Assembly: GCF_001632805.1 (NCBI RefSeq)
Contig: NZ_CP007220.1
Coordinates: 3,348,001-3,412,000 of the forward strand
Reading direction: 5' to 3'
Length of the DNA: 64,000 bases
Source: Mycobacteroides chelonae CCUG 47445
Lineage (GTDB): Bacteria > Actinomycetota > Actinomycetes > Mycobacteriales > Mycobacteriaceae
Part shown: positions 27,554 through 38,900 of the stretch, piece after piece
Layout of the letters: each line of letters starts with the position of its first letter
How positions within the stretch are numbered: the stretch's first letter is position 1
Notes under the pieces: generated by a model
Databases searched by the model: none
Seen by the model: only the letters and a program-made list of their open reading frames with translations
What the model was told of the DNA's origin: nothing
Made by a program: the position numbers and the translations under genes

Positions 27554-30500
27554 ATGACCGCCCATATTCAGGCCAACTACGACACCGATGCGGCGGCCCT
27601 GGCGACGAAGCTGTTCGAGTCCGACCCCCAGTTCCGGGCCGCACGGCCGGACCCGGAGGTCATGGATTCTCTGCTGGTGCCCGGCCTGCGGTTGTCACAG
27701 GTGCTTCACGCGCTGCTGACCGGCTACGCCGAACGCCCGGTGATGGGCTTCCGGTCCCGTGAATCGGTCGCCGACCCCGCCACCGGTCGCACCGTTGATC
27801 GATTGTTGCCCGCCTTCGAAACCATCACCTACGGACAGCTTCTCGACAACATCTCGGCGATTCTCGCCGAGTGGCAGCACGGCGAGAATCGCATTGGTAC
27901 CGATGACTTCGTGGCCACCATCGGCTTCTCCAGCCCCGATTACGTCACCCTGGACCTTGCCACTCTCATGAACGGGTCGGTGTCGATACCGCTGCAACAC
28001 AACGCATCGGTGACCCAGCTGCGCATGATGCTGGAGGAGACCAATCCGCGGCTGGTGGCGGCGAGCGCCGACTGTCTGGACCTGGCGGTAGAGGCGGCAT
28101 TGGGACTCACCGATCTGCAGCGGGTGGTGGTGTTCGACTACCGGCCCGACACCGACGATCATCGTGAGAAGCTCGCCGCCGCAAGGGAGCGTCTACAGGC
28201 TGCCGGCATGCGGGTCGTCGTCGAGCCGCTTGCGGAGGTTATTGCGAACGGCCGGCGGCTGCCCGAGCCCGTGCTGTACACGGCCGGAGACGACCAGCGC
28301 ACAGCGCTGATCATGTACACCTCCGGCAGCACCGGCGCCCCCAAGGGCGCCATGTTCACCGAGTGGACGGTGACCCGCTTCTGGTCCTCGGGCGCGGCCC
28401 CCAACCGGGATACCCCAATCATCAACGTCAACTTCCTGCCGCTCAACCACCTCGCGGGCCGAGTGGGACTACTGACCGCCTTCATCCCCGGCGGCACCTG
28501 CTATTTCGTTCCCGAAAGCGATCTATCGACGCTCTTCGAGGACTGGCAGCTGGCCCGCCCCACACACATGGGCGTGGTACCGCGGGTAGTCGACATGCTG
28601 TTCCAGCATTACCAGACACGTGTTGACGCACTCATCGCCGAGGGCGCCGAGGCCGACTCGGCCGATCGCACAGCCAAAGCCGAACTGCGCGAGGACGTGC
28701 TGGGTGGGCGCGTGGTGGCCGGCATGCTCGCGACGGCACCGTTATCCCCTGAGATGAAGACCTTCCTGGAATCCTCTCTCAACTTCCACCTGCTCGACCT
28801 GTATGGCCTCACCGAGGTCGGCGGCGTGTTCCGGGACGGCAAGATCTCTCGTCCGCCGGTGCTCGACTACAAACTCATCGATGTCCCCGAACTCGGGTAC
28901 TACACCACCGACAAGCCCCATCCGCGTGGCGAATTGCTGGTGAAGAGCGCCACCGCGACGCCCGGGTATTACAAGCGGCCCGATGTCACCGCCGAGGTCT
29001 TCGACGCCGACGGTTACTACCGGACCGGCGACGTGATGGCGGAGATCGCCCCCGACGAGCTGGTATACGTGGATAGGCGTAACAACGTCATCAAACTTGC
29101 CCAGGGTGAGTTCGTCGCGGTGGCGAATCTGGAAACGGTGTACGTTGGTGCACCGCTGGTCCGCCAGATATTTGTCTACGGGAACAGCGAACGCGCGTAC
29201 CTGCTCGCGGTGATCGTGCCCACCGAGGAAGCCTTACGCGCCCACCCCGACCCCGTCGACCTGAAGAACTCGATCCGGGAATCGCTGCAGCGGACCGCAC
29301 GCGCCAGTCATCTGCATTCGTATGAGCTTCCCGCCGAATTCATCATCGAGACCACGCCGTTCAGCATCGAGAGCGGCATGCTCGCGGCCGTCGGTAAACC
29401 GATACGCCCCAAGATGATCGAGTACTACGGCGATCGGCTCGAACAGCTCTATGCCGACCTCGCCGAAGCCCGCGTCCAAGAGCTACGACAGCTGCGCGAT
29501 ACCGCGCGGCAGCGACCGGTCATCGAGACCGTCACCGAGGCGGCCCAGGCGCTGCTCGGCATGTCTTCGGACGCGGTACGTCCGGACCACCATTTCATCG
29601 ATCTCGGTGGAGATTCCCTGTCGGCGTTGACCTTTTCAAACCTGCTGCGCGATCTATTCGACGTCGAGGTGCCGGTCGGCGTGATCACCGGACCCGCCGC
29701 TGATCTGCGCAAGCTCGCCGCCTACGTCGAGGGCGCGAGAGAAAGCGGTGCCGCCACCGCGGCCAGCGTGCACGGCTCAGATGTGACTGTCATCAACGCG
29801 AACGAACTCACTCTCGACAAGTTTATTGATGCCGAAACACTCAGCAGTGCAGCGGAACTGGAGCGATTCTCCGGCGCGGTGGGCACAGTCCTGCTCACCG
29901 GCGCCAACGGCTACCTCGGAAGATTCCTCTGTCTGGAGTGGCTGCAGCGACTGGCCCAGTCCGGTGGCCAGCTGATCTGCCTGGTCCGCGGTGATGATGA
30001 CGACGACGCCCTGGCTCGCCTCGAGGCCGCGTATGGCCACACCGATCAGGTGCTGCTCGATGAATTCCGCGCGCTGGCCCGGCGGCACCTGCGAGTAATA
30101 GCCGCCGATATCACCCAGCCACGTCTGGGCATTGACGACGCGACCTGGGAGCAGTTGGCTCGCGAAGTCGACAAGATTGTCCATCCCGCCGCCCTGGTGA
30201 ACCACGTACTGCCCTACAACCAGTTGTTCGGCCCCAATGTTCTTGGCACCGCTGAGGTTATTCGGCTGGCGCTGACGACGCGGATCAAGCCTGTGACCTA
30301 TCTGTCGACAATGGCGGTCGCGATGGCGGTGCCCGATTTCGACGAGGACGGGGACATTCGCACGGTCAGCCCCGTTCGGCATATCGGCCCGGGCTACGCC
30401 AACGGCTATGCCAACAGCAAGTGGGCGGGCGAGGTGCTGCTACGGGAGGCGTACGACCTATGTGGTCTGCCGGTCAGTGTCTTCCGCTCCGACATGATCC

Positions 30501-31075
30501 TCACCCACCGCCAGTACGGTGGTCAGCTCAACGTCACCGATGCCTTCACCCGCATGCTCCTGAGCCTGGTACTGACCGGAATCGCACCACGCAGCTTCTA
30601 TCAAGGTGACGACGACGGCTCCCGTCCCCGGGCCCATTACGAGGGCCTGCCAGTAGATTTCGTCACGGAGGCGATCACCACCCTGGGGCTGGCCAACTCC
30701 GAGGGATTCCGTTCATATGACGTGATGAACCCGCACGATGATGGCATCTCGGTGGACACCTTCGTGGATTGGCTTGTCGAAGACGGCCACACCATCGACA
30801 TCATCGACGACTACGACGAATGGCTGTCGCGTTTCGAGACGGCGCTAAGAGGTCTGCCGGACGACCAACGGCGCAGCTCGGTTCTTCCGCTCCTGGACGC
30901 CTACCGCACCCCGGGCCACCCGCGCCGCGGCGCCGATACGCCCACCGATCAGTTCCGAAAAGCGGTGCAGAACTACAAGATCGGAAGCGACGATGACAGC
31001 GCCGACATTCCCCATATCGACCACGCGCTCATCACCAAATACATATCGGATCTGCGGGCACATGGGTTGCTCTGA
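27554..31075 (+). CDS. car: Carboxylic acid reductase (ATP/NADPH dependent)
   Basis: This 1173-residue three-domain enzyme reduces carboxylic and fatty acids to aldehydes. The adenylation domain (residues about 60-640) shows MYTSGSTGAPKGAM, LYGLTEVGG, YYRTGD and DRRNNVIKLAQGEFV. The carrier domain carries LGGDSLSALTF near residue 690 for phosphopantetheine. The C-terminal thioester reductase begins VLLTGANGYLGRFL and has the YANGYANSKWAGE Tyr-x3-Lys site. Length and order match the Nocardia/mycobacterial CAR (FadD9) family. It needs a phosphopantetheinyl transferase, not in this window. GAGAGG precedes the ATG, and the 11-bp gap suggests cotranscription with the glucan genes. It converges on the formyltransferase with a 15-bp gap. 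Confidence 0.95.
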   Translation: MTAHIQANYDTDAAALATKLFESDPQFRAARPDPEVMDSLLVPGLRLSQVLHALLTGYAERPVMGFRSRESVADPATGRTVDRLLPAFETITYGQLLDNISAILAEWQHGENRIGTDDFVATIGFSSPDYVTLDLATLMNGSVSIPLQHNASVTQLRMMLEETNPRLVAASADCLDLAVEAALGLTDLQRVVVFDYRPDTDDHREKLAAARERLQAAGMRVVVEPLAEVIANGRRLPEPVLYTAGDDQRTALIMYTSGSTGAPKGAMFTEWTVTRFWSSGAAPNRDTPIINVNFLPLNHLAGRVGLLTAFIPGGTCYFVPESDLSTLFEDWQLARPTHMGVVPRVVDMLFQHYQTRVDALIAEGAEADSADRTAKAELREDVLGGRVVAGMLATAPLSPEMKTFLESSLNFHLLDLYGLTEVGGVFRDGKISRPPVLDYKLIDVPELGYYTTDKPHPRGELLVKSATATPGYYKRPDVTAEVFDADGYYRTGDVMAEIAPDELVYVDRRNNVIKLAQGEFVAVANLETVYVGAPLVRQIFVYGNSERAYLLAVIVPTEEALRAHPDPVDLKNSIRESLQRTARASHLHSYELPAEFIIETTPFSIESGMLAAVGKPIRPKMIEYYGDRLEQLYADLAEARVQELRQLRDTARQRPVIETVTEAAQALLGMSSDAVRPDHHFIDLGGDSLSALTFSNLLRDLFDVEVPVGVITGPAADLRKLAAYVEGARESGAATAASVHGSDVTVINANELTLDKFIDAETLSSAAELERFSGAVGTVLLTGANGYLGRFLCLEWLQRLAQSGGQLICLVRGDDDDDALARLEAAYGHTDQVLLDEFRALARRHLRVIAADITQPRLGIDDATWEQLAREVDKIVHPAALVNHVLPYNQLFGPNVLGTAEVIRLALTTRIKPVTYLSTMAVAMAVPDFDEDGDIRTVSPVRHIGPGYANGYANSKWAGEVLLREAYDLCGLPVSVFRSDMILTHRQYGGQLNVTDAFTRMLLSLVLTGIAPRSFYQGDDDGSRPRAHYEGLPVDFVTEAITTLGLANSEGFRSYDVMNPHDDGISVDTFVDWLVEDGHTIDIIDDYDEWLSRFETALRGLPDDQRRSSVLPLLDAYRTPGHPRRGADTPTDQFRKAVQNYKIGSDDDSADIPHIDHALITKYISDLRAHGLL

Positions 31076-31090
31076 ACGCGCACCTGGGGA

Positions 31091-32029
31091 TCAGGTGTGG
31101 CTGTTGAGATATCCCCCGCGCCGGAAGTACTCGTGGCCGCTGTGCTCGTTGCCATCGGCGTCTCGGATGCGGGTGATCACCAGCCCGCGGTTACCCACGC
31201 GGTAGGCATCAGCGCCACACACCACCACCCCGCCTTCTTCTTGCACGATCACCCGCCCCGGCGTACCGCCATAGCGGGCCTCGGAAATCCGCGCCTCCAA
31301 AACCTCAATACGCCCGCCCTCATAGAAAGTGAACGCCCGCGGATACGGATCCGACAACGCCCGCACAAACCGCTCCAGATCCTCGGCCGGCCAACCCCAA
31401 TCAATCGCACTGTCACGCTCAGAACGCTTATGGCAGTACGTGCGCTCCGCCTTGTTCTGCGGCCGCCACAGCGCCTCACCGGACTCCAACGCACCCAGCG
31501 CCTCAGCCAAAACCCCCGGAATCAGATCCATCCCCCGCAACACCAACTCGGTGCCGGTATCAGCCGGACCGATCGGCAGGGAATGCTGCACCAAAATGTC
31601 ACCGGTATCCAAACCGCTATCCATACGATGCACCGTCAACCCGAACTCGGACTCACCACTGATCAACGACCACAAAACAGGCGAGAACCCAGTAAATTTC
31701 GGCAGCAACGAATCATGAAAATTCAGCGTGCCATGCGGCGGGAAATCATAGAGCTCCACCGGCATCCGGTTATACCAACTATTGACCACAATGACATCAG
31801 GCTCAGCACCCTTAACCAATTCGATGGTTTCAGCATCCACCCGCGTCGCCAAATGCACCGGAATACCGTGCTCACGCGCAAGCTCATCAACCGGCGCCGA
31901 CCAAATCGCCTTATACGCTTCCTCACTCGAGGGATGCGTAACCGCCAGCACCACCTCATGCCCCAGATCGATCAACGCCTGCAAAGTCCGATAACCCCAG
32001 ACCTGATACCCAAACGACACGACACGCAC
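31091..32029 (-). CDS. FxbA-like formyltransferase of the metallophore cluster
   Basis: The 312-residue protein is a 10-formyltetrahydrofolate-dependent formyltransferase. The catalytic set is visible: Asn103 and His105 in LNFHDSLLPKFTG and Asp144 in LDTGDIL, with a C-terminal FMT-like domain (GTPGRVIVQEEGGVVVCG). Its position in an iron-regulated NRPS-PKS locus recalls FxbA, the formyltransferase of exochelin synthesis in M. smegmatis, rather than housekeeping Fmt. It starts GTG at 32029 with AAGGGG upstream. Codon use is unlike its neighbours, strongly favouring G or T in third positions, suggesting a separate origin. A 91-bp gap separates it from the methyltransferase, so it may have its own promoter. 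Confidence 0.82.
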   Translation of the reverse strand: MRVVSFGYQVWGYRTLQALIDLGHEVVLAVTHPSSEEAYKAIWSAPVDELAREHGIPVHLATRVDAETIELVKGAEPDVIVVNSWYNRMPVELYDFPPHGTLNFHDSLLPKFTGFSPVLWSLISGESEFGLTVHRMDSGLDTGDILVQHSLPIGPADTGTELVLRGMDLIPGVLAEALGALESGEALWRPQNKAERTYCHKRSERDSAIDWGWPAEDLERFVRALSDPYPRAFTFYEGGRIEVLEARISEARYGGTPGRVIVQEEGGVVVCGADAYRVGNRGLVITRIRDADGNEHSGHEYFRRGGYLNSHT

Positions 32030-32120
32030 TACACGACCCCTTAGCTTTTAAGCGCTGGTCAGGGGCTTGAGCCCTTGCCAACACGGAGGATGCGGACCTA
32101 GATGGTGGCGCGCACCAGGT

Positions 32121-32921
32121 TTACGTTTTCAGATGTGCCACAACTGGCAGGACGGCGCGCAGCGCCGGAACCCGAAGGAACAGTGGCTTAAGCACATTCA
32201 GGGTTCCGTGGACTGCACCGAAACTCCGCACATCGACGCTTGAAATGCCCCCATGCCATTGCTGCAGTAGTGGGGCGATGTCGTCCCGCTTGATTCCCCA
32301 TGGCGCTGGCGGAAATTCGTAGTTTTCAGTCGGCCGGTAACCCTTGACCATCTTCTGGGATATGGCCGGCGAGATCGTGTCGAAAACGATTTCCACACCA
32401 GGGAATCTGTCGATGATGGCAACCAGCAGCTGTCTCACCTGCTCTTCGGGGAGGAACATGAGAAAGCTTTGTGCTGTGATGAGAACGGGCCCGGGCCCTA
32501 CCTGGTCAAACCACGACACGTCGCGAGCATCGGCCGCGACGTAACGACACCGTTCGGTAGGAGCCAGGAATTCTCCCCGCACCGCAATCACTTCTTCGAG
32601 ATCGACACATACCCAAGAAACCGTTCCGTTGTCGAGACGATGAAACTGAGTCTCCAGTCCGGCGCCCAGCTCAACGATTGTGCCGCTGGGGTTCTCGGTC
32701 AGCCACTTACGCACCACGGTGTCGAAGAGACGAGATTTCTCGCCGTGCAATCCGGTCTGGTCTTTCCCGAATTTGCTTTCAAAAGGATAGTCGACCGCTT
32801 CGAACAGCTCGACGCATTGTGGATCCTTCAGGACTCCATCGGGCCGTTGCGCTTCGTTGGCGCGGGTATACAGCGTCCACATCGCCGTCTCGGCTACACC
32901 AGTCAGATCGACCTGTGCCAT
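32121..32921 (-). CDS. LCM/Ppm1-type class I SAM-dependent O-methyltransferase
   Basis: The 266-residue protein resembles the leucine-carboxyl-methyltransferase/TcmP O-methyltransferase group: an early TLYTRANEAQRP segment, motif I TIVELGAGLETQFHRL, WVCVDLEEVI and AQSFLMFLPEEQV. Members typically methylate carboxylates or hydroxyls of small molecules. ATG at 32921 is chosen because GAGGAG lies seven bases upstream. It follows the last megasynthase by 63 bp on the same strand, so it is probably a tailoring enzyme of the pathway, possibly masking a carboxyl or hydroxyl group. Confidence 0.8.
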   Translation of the reverse strand: MAQVDLTGVAETAMWTLYTRANEAQRPDGVLKDPQCVELFEAVDYPFESKFGKDQTGLHGEKSRLFDTVVRKWLTENPSGTIVELGAGLETQFHRLDNGTVSWVCVDLEEVIAVRGEFLAPTERCRYVAADARDVSWFDQVGPGPVLITAQSFLMFLPEEQVRQLLVAIIDRFPGVEIVFDTISPAISQKMVKGYRPTENYEFPPAPWGIKRDDIAPLLQQWHGGISSVDVRSFGAVHGTLNVLKPLFLRVPALRAVLPVVAHLKT

Positions 32922-32984
32922 GTCATCACTCCTCAAATCAGTACAGAAAGAAAAATCACTACATGTAAGAACTCACCTGAGTGC

Positions 32985-35900
32985 CTATGGTGCGCGGCGA
33001 CGGCGACGCGCCTCCTTGCGGATCCGGGCGCGGTCGCTACCCACGCCCGGGTTGGATTCGCTCACCGTGCCGGGCTCGGGATTGCTTGGCTCGGTATCGA
33101 TCTCGCTACTCGACAGATACGCCGCCAGGCTCGACACCGTCGGATAGCGGAACAAGTCGACAAGGGCTATCGGCCGACCGAACTCCTCCTGCACCAACCT
33201 CTGCGCAAGGGCCAGCAGTACCGAGTTCCCTCCGATATCGAAGAAGCTGTCGGTCACTCCGAAGCTGTCAGATCCGAGCACCTGTCGCCAGATCGCCGAA
33301 ACCCGCCGCTCGGTGTCGTCACGCGCAGCCACCCACTGACGAGCCACACCTGCCGACTGGACCCGCGTGGGCACGATGCGGTCATATCTGTCGCGTACTG
33401 GCACATCTGGAAACTCTGGCGCGGCCTGCTTCAGATCTGCCACAAGCACCTGGCCTGCCGGCGCCACACCGCTCAACCGGGCACGGATCGCCGACTTGGT
33501 GTCATCCAGACCGACCAGCACGTGGGGCACATCGTGGGCGAGCGCAACCAGCAGCGAGTTCAGCGCTTCGACGCGGCCTACAACACGGTATCCACTGGCC
33601 CGGGTGCCCTCCAGATGCTCCACCTGAGCCGACATCCCCACGCGGTCCCACATCGTCCACGCAATACTGTGCGCGCTGATACCGCTGCGGCGCTGGTACA
33701 GGGTGAAGGCGTCCAGATAGGCGTTTGCGGCCGAGTACCCGCCGACGGTGGATCCGCCGAAGAATCCGTTGACCGACGAAAAGGATACGAAGCGAATACC
33801 TTTTCGGCGCAAGGCAATATGGTGCAGGACGCGAGCTCCGGCAACCTTCGCCGTCGAGATATCCGTGAGATCGGACTCTGTCGTGGTAGCCAACGGTTGC
33901 TCGCGATACGCGCCGGCCAGATGCCAGATGCCAGACAGCTGGATGCCCCAGCGATCCTCCGCCGACGTGACCGCGTCCCATACCTGATCGGCATCGCGTA
34001 CGTCGGCGACCTCGAACCGGACCGCCTCGTCGCCCGCGATATCGCGTAACCGTTGGTAAGCCGCGGATTGCCGCTCATCTGGATCGCGGTGTCCTACGAG
34101 TAGCACCCGTGCGCCGAAGCGTTCTATCAGCAGCCGGGCCAGCTCATAGGCGAGTCCGCCCAGACCTCCACTAATCAGGTGCAGACCCCCAGAAGGAATC
34201 GCCACACCAGCAGTGGGCTCATCGGGCAGCCGTTCCAGCCCCTTCACCCAGCGAGCACCGGCCCGATAGGCAACCTCAATGTCCTTGGTGGAGTAGCCCA
34301 GTTCACCTGCCACGTGGTCGGCGCCGGCAGCCTGATCTGTGCGATCCAGGTCGACAAAGCGCACACGTAACCCAGGCATTTCGGCTACCGCACTGCGCAG
34401 CAGCACGGGAATCGGAGCGAGCCCAGGATCGGCCTCGTCCGTATCGGTGACCTGCTCGATGCCGCTGCCGATGACATACAGCGCCGGTGGCGTTCCATCG
34501 CCCCGCTCTTCGTCAAAGACAGTTCGGACTATGCGGACCACATCGAAAACACCGACCGGCAATAGTTCTGGGGAACTGTCGGCGATATCACCCTGTGCTC
34601 GCGGTGCGGCGAGGTACACCACGGTACGAATTGCTGTTGTTCCGGAAACCGAACTCAACCCCGCGTCGATGTCCGCCACGGTGGCACGCACCACGCGAAC
34701 GCCCTGCGCGGTCAGCCGGTCTGCCAATTGTGCGCCAAGGTTCCCCGATTCGCCGATAATCAAAACGGCGCCGTCAATCGGTGCACTGGGCCGGAGTCGG
34801 TCACGCCGGTGCCACATCGGACGGAAGAACCAGTTTGGCAGGGAGTTCGCGGACGCGCTGGACGTCTGTACCCTGCGCACGATATCGGCGAACTCACCGT
34901 CATCGAACCGTTGTCTCAGCAGGCTCCGCTGAATCTTTCCGATATCGGTTTTCGGAATACTCTCCGGCGGAACGGGAATGACTAGATCAGGATTTGGGCC
35001 CACCGCCAACACGCGGCTACGGACATCGGCGAGGACCTCCTCGTCCACCGCCCCGGACTGGGGGCTGAACACGATCGCCAGAACGTCGGTATCGCTGCCC
35101 GGCGGCCGTACCGCGATCGCAGCGGCATAGCTGCTGATCACTAGCGGGGATTCTTCGACCGCGGACTCGATCGCGTGGCAGCTGTAGTTCACGCCGTTGA
35201 CGATGATGATGTCCTTGGCGCGACCGGTGAGCGTGAGTGCACCGCCGTGAATCCGGCCAAGGTCGCCCGTGTCGAACCAGCCGTCGGCAGTGAATGCCTC
35301 CCCGGTGCGCTCTGGGTCGGCATAGTATCCGCGCGTAACGGTGGGCCCGCTGATCTGCACTCGCCCAACATCGCCGACGGGAACGGCCGTGTTGTCCATG
35401 TCGACGACACGTATGCGCGTGCCGTGGATCGGCTTTCCGAGTTCGGTGAATTCATCGGTGTCGGTGGTGGTTTCCACCGAAAAGTTCTGGGAGAAAACCA
35501 CACCCGACGATGTCTCCGACATCCCCCATGACGGCCGCATCGCGGTGCGCGGTAAGCCGGAATGCTCCAGCATGCGCAGGAATCGGCGTGCGATGCGTGG
35601 GACGATTGCCTCGCCACCGTTGAGAATGAACCGCAAGCACGTCAGGTCGAATCGGTCGGCGTTAGGCGCCTCCGCGAACCGATCGGCGATCAGGCCGAAC
35701 GCGAAATTGGGGGCCCATGTGTTGGTCACGCGGTAGCGGTCAACGATGGTCAGCCACCGCAGTGGATCCGCCAGCACCCATGAGGTGGCAGCGTGTACCT
35801 GCTGACAACACACGTACACATCCTGAAGATGGGACATGACGATGCCGCCGACATGCTCGAGCGGCATCCAGTTGAACGAGATATCCGCCGGGGCGAACGC

Positions 35901-38900
35901 ATTCGTCTGCGCGGTCGCCGCCGAGCGGCTCAGGATGTTGCGATGCGTCAGCTGCACGCCCTTCGGCTGTCCCGTGCTACCAGAGGTCAGCAAGAGCAAT
36001 GCGACCGCTTCGGGATCGGGCTCATGGTGCGCGGCATCTGGGTCGTGTGCCAAAAGATCGCCGATCGGGACTACCCGCGCCGCCTGGTGTACCGGAGGCT
36101 GCCCGGCCACGTTGATGATCAATGGCTGGTTGAGTGCGCTCCAGGCCGTTGCCGCCTTCTCGGCGCCGCCAACCGCGTTCGGGGCCACCGGCACCGGCAC
36201 GATGCCGCCGAGGAAACATCCCCAGATCGCCGCCACAAACTCGTCGTTGCGGGACAGGTGAACAATCGCCAAATCTCCTGGAACAAGTCCCGCGGCCCGT
36301 AGTCCCCCAAGCACACGCCGCGCGGCATCGAGTACCGCCGCGTACGTCAGTGTGCGCTCGGCACCCGATTCGTCAAGAAAGACCAGCTCTGTCGTGGACG
36401 CATCACGTGCCGCGCGGACGAGCGCATCGGGTAGCGACGCCACGACAGGCACGACCGCCGGCCCGCCATCGAGCATGGATAGCTCGTGGACATCGCGTTG
36501 TGCCGCGGACACTAGCGGCGCCTGCTTGGGCGGTGGCGCTGGATCGCCGACAAGAATGCGCGGCGTGTCGGCGATATCGGGCACAACCTGGATCTGGGTG
36601 GCCTCGGGTAGCCGCGCCGACCACCGGGCAATCAGCTCGTCATCGATCACCGGCAATCGGTATAGCGCCGCGATGTCGAGCGCTCCGGTCGTGGTCACCG
36701 GCAGTGCGGCAACAGGAACGAATGCACGCGGCACCAGCGACGGTGGCAGCACGATGCGTGCGAATTCCGACAACCGTCTCGAGGAGATCGGTGCGGAAGT
36801 TGCTACATAGGCCACCAACTCGGTGGTGCCGGAGATGGTTCGGCGTGACAGTACCGCGCAGTCGTCGATCAATTCGTGCTCCATCAGCACTGCGTCGACA
36901 GTTGCCAGGTCCGCCCAGCGGTGACCGTCCCATGCGCGTCCACGAGAAGAATGTGCGATCTCCACCGAGGAGTCCCTGCGCATGCGTGCCGGAATCCCAG
37001 TAGGGAGCACAGCCTCGCCCGGTCTCCCGACGCATAGTTCCCCCAAGACGCCCGGGGGCGCCAGTCGGCGGTCGGCGGTCAGTACTACCTCCGGAACCGG
37101 TTCCGGATCAACCAGATTGACACTGCCAGAGTGCAATAAGGTGACGAGAATGCCAGCGAGATAGCTATCCAGAAGCCCTATCGACGCATCAGTGTTCAGT
37201 GAATCGGGCGCACCGGCAGGGCGGGCGTCGCCGGTTCCCAGTTGCGCCACGGCGGCATCGTCCACAACGAATGCGGGGGCCAGCTCCCGCAGCGAGCGCT
37301 CCCGGTACGGGGCCGGCAGCGATGTGGGTAACCACGCGACACGGCGTGCACCGGCGGATACCGCCGCTACCAACGCCGCCACGAGGTCTGGTCCGCGTTC
37401 GAGCGCGAGCACAACCGTCCCGCCATGGGCACCCGACATCGCCGCAGCCAATCGCACTGCAGTCCTGCGCAATTCGGTGTGGGTAAGCTCCACGTGGCCA
37501 TCGACGACCGCCACAGAGCTCTCGACATGCTGAAGCACCGGCGCCAAGCTCTGAGCCACACGTGCTTCGTGCGCACCGAGCGGCAGGCAGTCGATCGCCA
37601 GGTGCGGCGACGCGATCGCCGCGCGTAACAGCGCGGTGTAGTCGTCGCGCATTTGCTCCATCGTCGCCGCATCGAATAGTTCGGTGCTATAGACGAACTG
37701 CACCCCGATACTTTCCCCGAGGGGCCAGAAGTGCAGTTCCACATCGGCTCGAGTGGTGCCTGTCGGCACCCCGACAAAGGACACGGGCGTTCCCGCGAAA
37801 TCAAGGTCAGCCGGAGGCGGGCTTTGCATCGCGAACAGCACGGCGACCATCGGATTGCGTCCGGGAAGACGCGCAGGAGCGACCTCGTCGATGATCTGTT
37901 CAAGTGGCAGCTCCTGGTGCTCGTACGCACCCAAAGTCACCTCGCGGACATGGCTGACCAACTCCGCGAACCCGGCGGAGGGATTGATCCTGGCACGCAA
38001 CGGAATTGTGTTCACGAACAGCCCGATGAGCGCCGAGACCCGGTGGTCTTCCCGATTCGCCATCGGAGCGCCGACCACCTGATCATCTGAGCCGCTGTAG
38101 CGGTACAACAGTGTGTAGAACGCCGCGAGCAGCGTCGCAAAGACGGTCACGTCCATATCCCGCCCGAATGCGGCCATCGCTGCCGTGTCCGAGGGCGACA
38201 AGGTGAAGTCTAGGGTGGCACCCTGGAAAACGTTGTCCAATGGCCTGTCTCGATCGAACGGAAGCGCAGGCGAGCTCAGCTCGCCGGCCAACTGCGACCG
38301 CCAGTACGCGAGATGGCGCTCACGCGCGGGCCCGGACATCACGTCGTGCTCTTGTTCTGCCAGGTCGCCGATCTGGTATTCCAGCGGCGGCAGTGCCGCT
38401 GGAATACCTGTTACTTCGGCCCCGTACAGCTGGCGCAGCTCGTCGCACAGCACACCGATGGACCAGCCGTCGACGATGATGTGATGCATCGCCACCACCA
38501 ACAGGAACTCTCCGTCCCGCAGGTCGAGTAGATGCGCCCGCAGCAACGGTCCGGCACTCAGGTCGAACGGCGCGCACACGAGGTCGAGGACTGCCGCGCG
38601 CACCTCGGGACGCTGTATCGGCGGCACAGACTGCGTACTGGAACAATCGATTTCCTTGAGCGGCACTGTAATAACCGTGTCAGCGGCCACCGCCTGCATC
38701 ACTTCGCCGTCGACCTCGACAAAAGTTGTGCGCAGGATCTCATGTCTGGAAACCATTTCGGCGAGGGCGCGTCGCAGTGCGTCCGGACGTACCGCACCGC
38801 GAAAATGCAGAACAATCGGCACGTTGTAGTAATGGCTGTCCGGGTCCAGTCGACTCAGGAACCACATTCGCTGCTGGGCGAATGACGTCCGGAAGAGGAG

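Noticed and set aside
31097..32044. 315-codon plus-strand ORF opposite the formyltransferase
   Set aside because: It mirrors the formyltransferase gene, has no recognisable domain, and exists because of that gene's third-position bias. The minus strand has intact catalytic motifs.
32469..34049. 526-codon plus-strand ORF across the methyltransferase and NRPS genes
   Set aside because: Antisense to two clear genes and spans their intergenic gap; no domain signature.
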